Assembly: GCA_033398695.1 (NCBI GenBank)
Contig: CM065819.1
Coordinates: 8,419,501 to 8,483,500, forward strand
DNA: 64,000 nt
Direction: 5' to 3'
DNA from: Orobanche coerulescens
Taxonomy: Eukaryota; Streptophyta; Magnoliopsida; Lamiales; Orobanchaceae
Part shown: one piece after another, positions 59,807-64,000 of the stretch
Position numbering within the stretch: the stretch's first letter is position 1
Layout: the number at the start of each line of letters is the position of its first letter
The notes under the pieces: model-generated
Told to the model about the DNA's origin: nothing
Seen by the model: only the letters and a program-made list of their open reading frames with translations
Databases searched by the model: none
Translations under genes and position numbers: made by a program

Positions 59807-60084
59807 TTACGGCCGTAAGGTGCCGGTTACGGCCGTAACGTGTGCCAGTTACGGCCGTAAGGCGTGATCGGGTACGGCCGTATGACGCCTGGCAGCTTCC
59901 TGACGAAGGCCGGTTACGGCCGTAATATGTGCAAGTTACGGCCGTAAGTGTTCGGCTCGTGCTGGGCAGATTTTTGACGAATGCCGGTTACGGCCGTAAG
60001 GCCTGCCGAGTACGGCCGTAAGGGACCGAGTTACGGCCGCAAGGCACTGCCGGTTACGGCCGTAACCCTGCCGGCTATATATAG
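59807..60084 (+). promoter_or_regulatory. TTACGGCCGTAA cluster and TATA, element H
   Basis: Seven exact copies of the perfect 12-bp palindrome TTACGGCCGTAA (59807, 59827, 59849, 59914, 59936, 59988, 60054) and three near copies (59872, 60010, 60031) lie within 260 bp. TATATATAG at 60076-60084 follows 11 bp after the last. Spacing is irregular, so this is not a simple tandem repeat. Confidence 0.8.
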
Positions 60085-61082
60085 CCTGGGCTCGGCCAGA
60101 CTTTATTTCTTAAGAGTTTTTCTTCCTTTTTCGGCGTCTGGCGACGGGAGGCTCGGGAAATCGAGTTCTTGGCCGATTCTAATCATTTCCAAGACATTTT
60201 GGAAGATCTTGTTGATTATATCATCATCCAATCCGTGTTCTTCGTCAAATCAAGGTATATTCTTGATTTTCCTTCAAGTTGACTTTTTGGAGAAATTGTT
60301 CTTGATTTCGTTTCTAATCCGATTTTGATACATCGGTTGGTGTAGTATAATGTTATTAATCGTGTTCTATGGTTTGTATATCCATATATCGAGTTTGTTT
60401 AACTCGATTGACGATTCGAGTGTTCTTGGGAATTATTGAACATTTAGTGTTCGATTAAATGTCCCAATGAGTTTCCCTTCGATAGTTTGTTGGGATTTCC
60501 GTTGTTTTGGCCTTGATTCTCGTCGTAACCATGTGTTATTGTTCCTTCCGGAGGTTTATAGGTGTTCGAGGATTCCGATGTTGAATCCCGTTTGGTGATT
60601 GATGATTCGTGTGGTGTTATTCTCGTAATACTCGTGGTGCTATCACGTTCTTGATATTGTTCGGGGGTTCGGGGCTATTCGACCGCGTCCTATCCGTCGT
60701 CTTATTGCGATCGTGATTTCGAGGCAAGTACCTTGCCCATACTATTCTTGTTTTATGGATATGATAATTAGTGATCGTCTAAATGTGGTTGTTTGGTCGT
60801 TTGAATTGAACTTTTAAAAGATTCGGTTTAGCCTTGTTAAAGGCTTGCTTTCAAAATGCGTGTGTTTTGTGAATGGCGTGGTTTGTGAATAACTATGTGA
60901 ATTCTATGTATATGCTTGGTGTTAATGTTGCACTTGGTATTGTGTGTGGATGTATATTATTTCATTTCGGTGCGTTGTGGATTGACGTGGTGTTTTGCTA
61001 AGTGTTTGATGCCTCTGGGCGAATTGTTTGAATATCCTTGATGTGATATGTTATTTGTGTGAATGTGTGGATATGGTTGAAG

Positions 61083-61237
61083 GTCTACGGTGACACATGG
61101 CACGTGATCATGTGGTCAGGATGCAACAAGTGATTGATCCAACCGTGAGAGCCTGAGATAATCTACGGTGGCACATGGCATGCGATCATGTGGCCAGGAT
61201 GCAACAAGCGATTGATCCAACCGTGAGATGTGTGTGA
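61083..61237 (+). repeat. Minisatellite, two ~78-bp copies, element H LTR
   Basis: TCTACGGTGACACATGGCAC...CCAACCGTGAGA occurs twice, followed by a GGGAGGGTCCTTCGAGGCCTCG block (about 61258-61280), which on the other strand matches the B monomer. The array thus links the A2-type and B-type monomers. Confidence 0.7.
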
Positions 61238-62084
61238 TTTGTTTCGCTAGCCAGCTCGGGAGGGTCCTTCGAGGCCTCGAGTGGGATTTGTGGCTTCGTC
61301 CCGGTCCTAGGCGATGCGCGTGCGTGATTACGTTGTGTTGATTTTTATGTCCGTCGAGGACACGTGATGTTGGGCTCTGACCCTGTAAATTGTTGGTGAT
61401 TTCCTAATTGCGAAAACAAAACATTTGGGCTGTGACTCTATTGATTTTTGGAAAGAGAAGGATTTATAATCCTAAATTGTTTTCTATTAAAACTCTCGAT
61501 GGCATTTTAAACCGTTTTATAAATTGTTTCCCTTATTTGCGATCTTTCGGTTTTGGAAATGTTTACCCAAACTCTTGCCTCGGGAAGTACTTTTCTTTAC
61601 GTTTGGATCTTTGAGGACTCCTGATTATTATTGTTCTTGGAACTTGTATTGTATGGCTCGTATTTTTGCACTTGTACTTGCACTAGCAAAACAGTGGAGT
61701 TTTGCTAACCCCCGAGTATTCGGGGTGGATGTCTATTTTGCATTCGGGTTTTGGAGCATAGCACGTGGTCGGCACGAAGGATGATGAAAGATGAACGATA
61801 CTAATCACACGAGGATCTGTTGATGTCGTTTTGGTCTAGTTGTATTTTATTTTCCGCCGCAAGATCTTTTCCCGTTGTACGGGAGTTTATTGTATTTTGA
61901 CCCCTGCGTGGGTATGTGTTTGGAATTGAGTTGTATGTTATTATTGAAAGACCAAGTCGGTCTACTGAGTCATTTTAGCCTTAAAGGCGAGGTTTAGATG
62001 TTTGATTTTAGTTATCAGCCTGGTAGATCCTCGAGGAGAGGGTCTACGGCGTGTAATATCCCTGAGCGGATTGGGGGTGTTACA

Positions 62085-63858
62085 TAAATGGTATCGGAGT
62101 TTAGGTTGTGGAAACCTAGGCTGTCGGGTCAGTGGTGTCTATTGAGTTTTGTCTTGTCGGATTATGTCTGACTAAGTCATGTCGCGACGCGTCGTCTGAG
62201 TTTGTTGGTCGTGATTAGTATCGTGGGCGATCATCATCTTCGTGCGACTTGTGGCTGTAAGTCTCCCTTCTTTGTGTTGTGCCTCATGTGTCACGAGCTA
62301 TTTTATGATTATTTGATTAGTGACGGAATCCTCTTATGGATTTTGATTTCTTGATATGTGGTTATTTGACTCTCATATTTCGTTCATATGAGGAGTAGTG
62401 TTGCTTGATTGTGTATGTTGAACCGTATTTCTTTTATCCGCTGCGTGAGTTCTTTTGTAATGACTTTCGGTATTTTACCGACTGAGTTTTATTTCGAAAA
62501 CCGATTCCCTTAACCGAGTTTTTGGCGTTATGGCCTTGATCGTTTTGGCAAAATTCTTGTGACGGTACTTAGTATTTTGTAAATGGCTTTTGTGAGTTTT
62601 TGAAATATTACCGTCATCGGCCTTTTTGGCATTTTTGTAAATGGTTTTATCCTGGTGGGTTCCGGCGCGGGACCCACGGCGCTATAAAGTTTTGTGTAAT
62701 TACCTGAAATTTTTGGGCATTCTAGCCTTTTTGGCATCGTCCTTTTTTTTTGGCATTGAATTATTTTCGAAAACTTGAGTATCTTAGAAATAAATTTCGA
62801 GACGTACGTTTAAAATGAATTGTTTTCTCGCGGTACTTCCAGGGTGCCACAATATGTTTCAAAATTCTTCTACCTCGAGGACCAAAATGTTTTGAGATAT
62901 TTTCAATGTTTTATAAACACTTTTACTTAGACCCGAGGGTCGAATATTCTGAATGCTTTTCACTAAAAGAAAGTGTCCTCATTTTTATCAAATGCGAAAT
63001 GGTTTTCCAAAGTCTCGATAATGATGTTTCACGTTTTTACTTTTTTGGAAATATGATACTCAAGATCGACCGGTGTTTTTCTAAATTATTTTCCAAATGA
63101 GGTTTTCGTTTTTAAAACCTATCCATTCCCGTTTGAGGGCTGGGTATGTATGTATGATGTTGGCTTTGTCGCTATGATGTTAACTCCCGAATATGATCGA
63201 GTTGGTGGCATGAACGTTGAGGCGTTGCCACGTATTTGTTGTACTAGCCCTCTGTGAGAGGTGTGAACTGGTACTTAATGGTTGTCGTCTCGTGGTGGAT
63301 TGCGTGTCCCACACGAGTGTGAGATGTTGAAGCTTGGGTTTGTACGTTGGTGTACATATGTGATTGTTTCATGATGTTTGTATTACGTGCTGGTTATCGT
63401 TCGGGCCATTGAGGTCGCCAAACGGTACCGTCGTTGTTGTAGTGTTTGTGTGTGTATTACCTTACGATGGTAATCGTTGTATATTATATGTGTTATGATT
63501 CCCTGTTGTGCTGAGTTGGCATCTCCGATATGTTGTTTTGCGGTGTTATGTTCCATTGTATCTAGCATTTGTATTTTCGGTATGCCGAGCCGAGGCATTT
63601 CAACCGTGATGTGCCGAGGGAATGTACATGCAATTTGTCCTTCTCGTCAGTAACACATTTCGAGTGTGGACTCGAGGGTCACCGAATTCAGTTTTGCGAA
63701 TTTGCTACCGAGACATTCGGAGTTCGCGCTTCAGCACAGATATCAGAATCGGCTTTGAGAGGCCTTTGAAGGATGTTTCTGTCGATTGCCTGTTGTGTCG
63801 TCTCCTTGATTTCGTTATTGTGAGTAGCGGGGACGACCTTCTTTTATAAGAGGTCGAA
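62085..63858 (+). other. Internal region of element H, noncoding
   Basis: Primer site TGGTATCGGAGTTTAGGTT at 62089-62107. The remainder parallels A1 and B leaders (for example GTGGGTTCCGGCGCGGGACC near 62657). Near 63665-63697 a frame reads CGLEGHRIQFC, the second half of a Gag CCHC knuckle with the first Cys replaced by His. It ends GGGGACGACC...TATAAGAGGTCGAA at the LTR-like start. No pol. Confidence 0.7.
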
Positions 63859-64000
63859 TGTAATACCCGTATTGTTTTTGGACTTCTTCATTTTCTCTTT
63901 CTCCAGTCTATCGATTCGCTCGTGTTCGTTGATACTGTCTGAACTTGTTTTGTATTTCGGGTTCATCATTCGAACGAGCTGTGATCTTGTTTTGGGTCGA
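63859..64000 (+). repeat. LTR-head-like start after element H, truncated by window
   Basis: TGTAATACCCGTATTG follows a polypurine-like tract, matching the head junctions at 41526 and 6434. Whether it is the real 3' LTR of H or, as in B, an internal head preceding the true LTR cannot be decided here. Confidence 0.5.

Larger units (their letters stand above)
59273..62084 (+). repeat. 5' LTR of element H
   Basis: A 2812-bp LTR, TGTAATATCCGC...GGGGGTGTTACA. Contains a dense TTACGGCCGTAA cluster, TATA (60076-60084), a two-copy ~78-bp minisatellite (61083-61237), hairpins AGCAAAAC/GTTTTGCT (61685-61706) and CCCCGA-GTAT-TCGGGG (about 61709-61724) and the conserved tail. Left flank GGTAA; right flank is outside the window. 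Confidence 0.85.

Overview
The window is plant nuclear DNA, almost certainly intergenic heterochromatin from a repeat-rich flowering plant. It is built of nested LTR retrotransposons, with plant tRNA primer-binding sites (tRNA-Asp type and initiator-tRNA-Met type), an Athila-like Ty3/gypsy Gag-protease, chromovirus-like Ty3/gypsy LTRs and Gag, and Ty1/copia Gag with a CCHC knuckle. I found no host gene, tRNA, rRNA or CRISPR array. The many short reading frames of 60-110 codons are chance frames in repeats. No reverse transcriptase, RNase H or integrase domain was recognised anywhere, so every element here looks non-autonomous; those with any coding left keep Gag (one keeps Gag-protease).

Layout. 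1-709 is internal sequence of a minus-strand gypsy-type element C, and its LTR is 710-2443 plus 18474-19115. Element A1 (minus, 2444-18468, target duplication ATTAG/GTTAG) is inserted in that LTR. A1's own 5' LTR (8349-18468) is split by an Athila-like gag-protease element (plus, 9544-16864, 5-bp duplication ACAAT). Next come two nested copia gag elements, F with E inside its LTR. A direct tandem duplication of about 7.8 kb follows: unit 1 is 9089-24292 including the later Athila insertion, unit 2 is 24293-32111. Unit 2 keeps the empty Athila site, so the insertion came after the duplication. Copia E is complete only at 29567-33966, and F's LTR resumes to 34598. 34599-36189 plus 54364-54537 is probable copia LTR material interrupted by element A2 (plus, 36190-54363, perfect 5-bp duplication GCACT, gag pseudogene). 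A2's 5' LTR is itself split by element B (minus, 37252-46024). A related LTR G (minus, 54538-57470), a remnant stretch and element H (plus, 59273 to the window end) close the window.

The main signals beyond ordinary annotation are as follows. (1) LTRs of all three lineages carry, just upstream of their TATA box, a cluster of about 12-bp CpG-containing dyad motifs. The motif differs by family, but one motif is shared by copia and gypsy LTRs. (2) Where two LTRs of one element can be compared, differences concentrate in these clusters. (3) A double hairpin near the 3' end of the chromovirus-like LTRs shows compensatory changes and GNRA-type loops. (4) Polypurine-tract/LTR-start junctions are repeated in tandem inside elements, and one LTR has incorporated such a junction. 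(5) Related LTRs carry minisatellites at a corresponding place, with changing monomers. All similarity statements are by eye; no alignment or database search was run.
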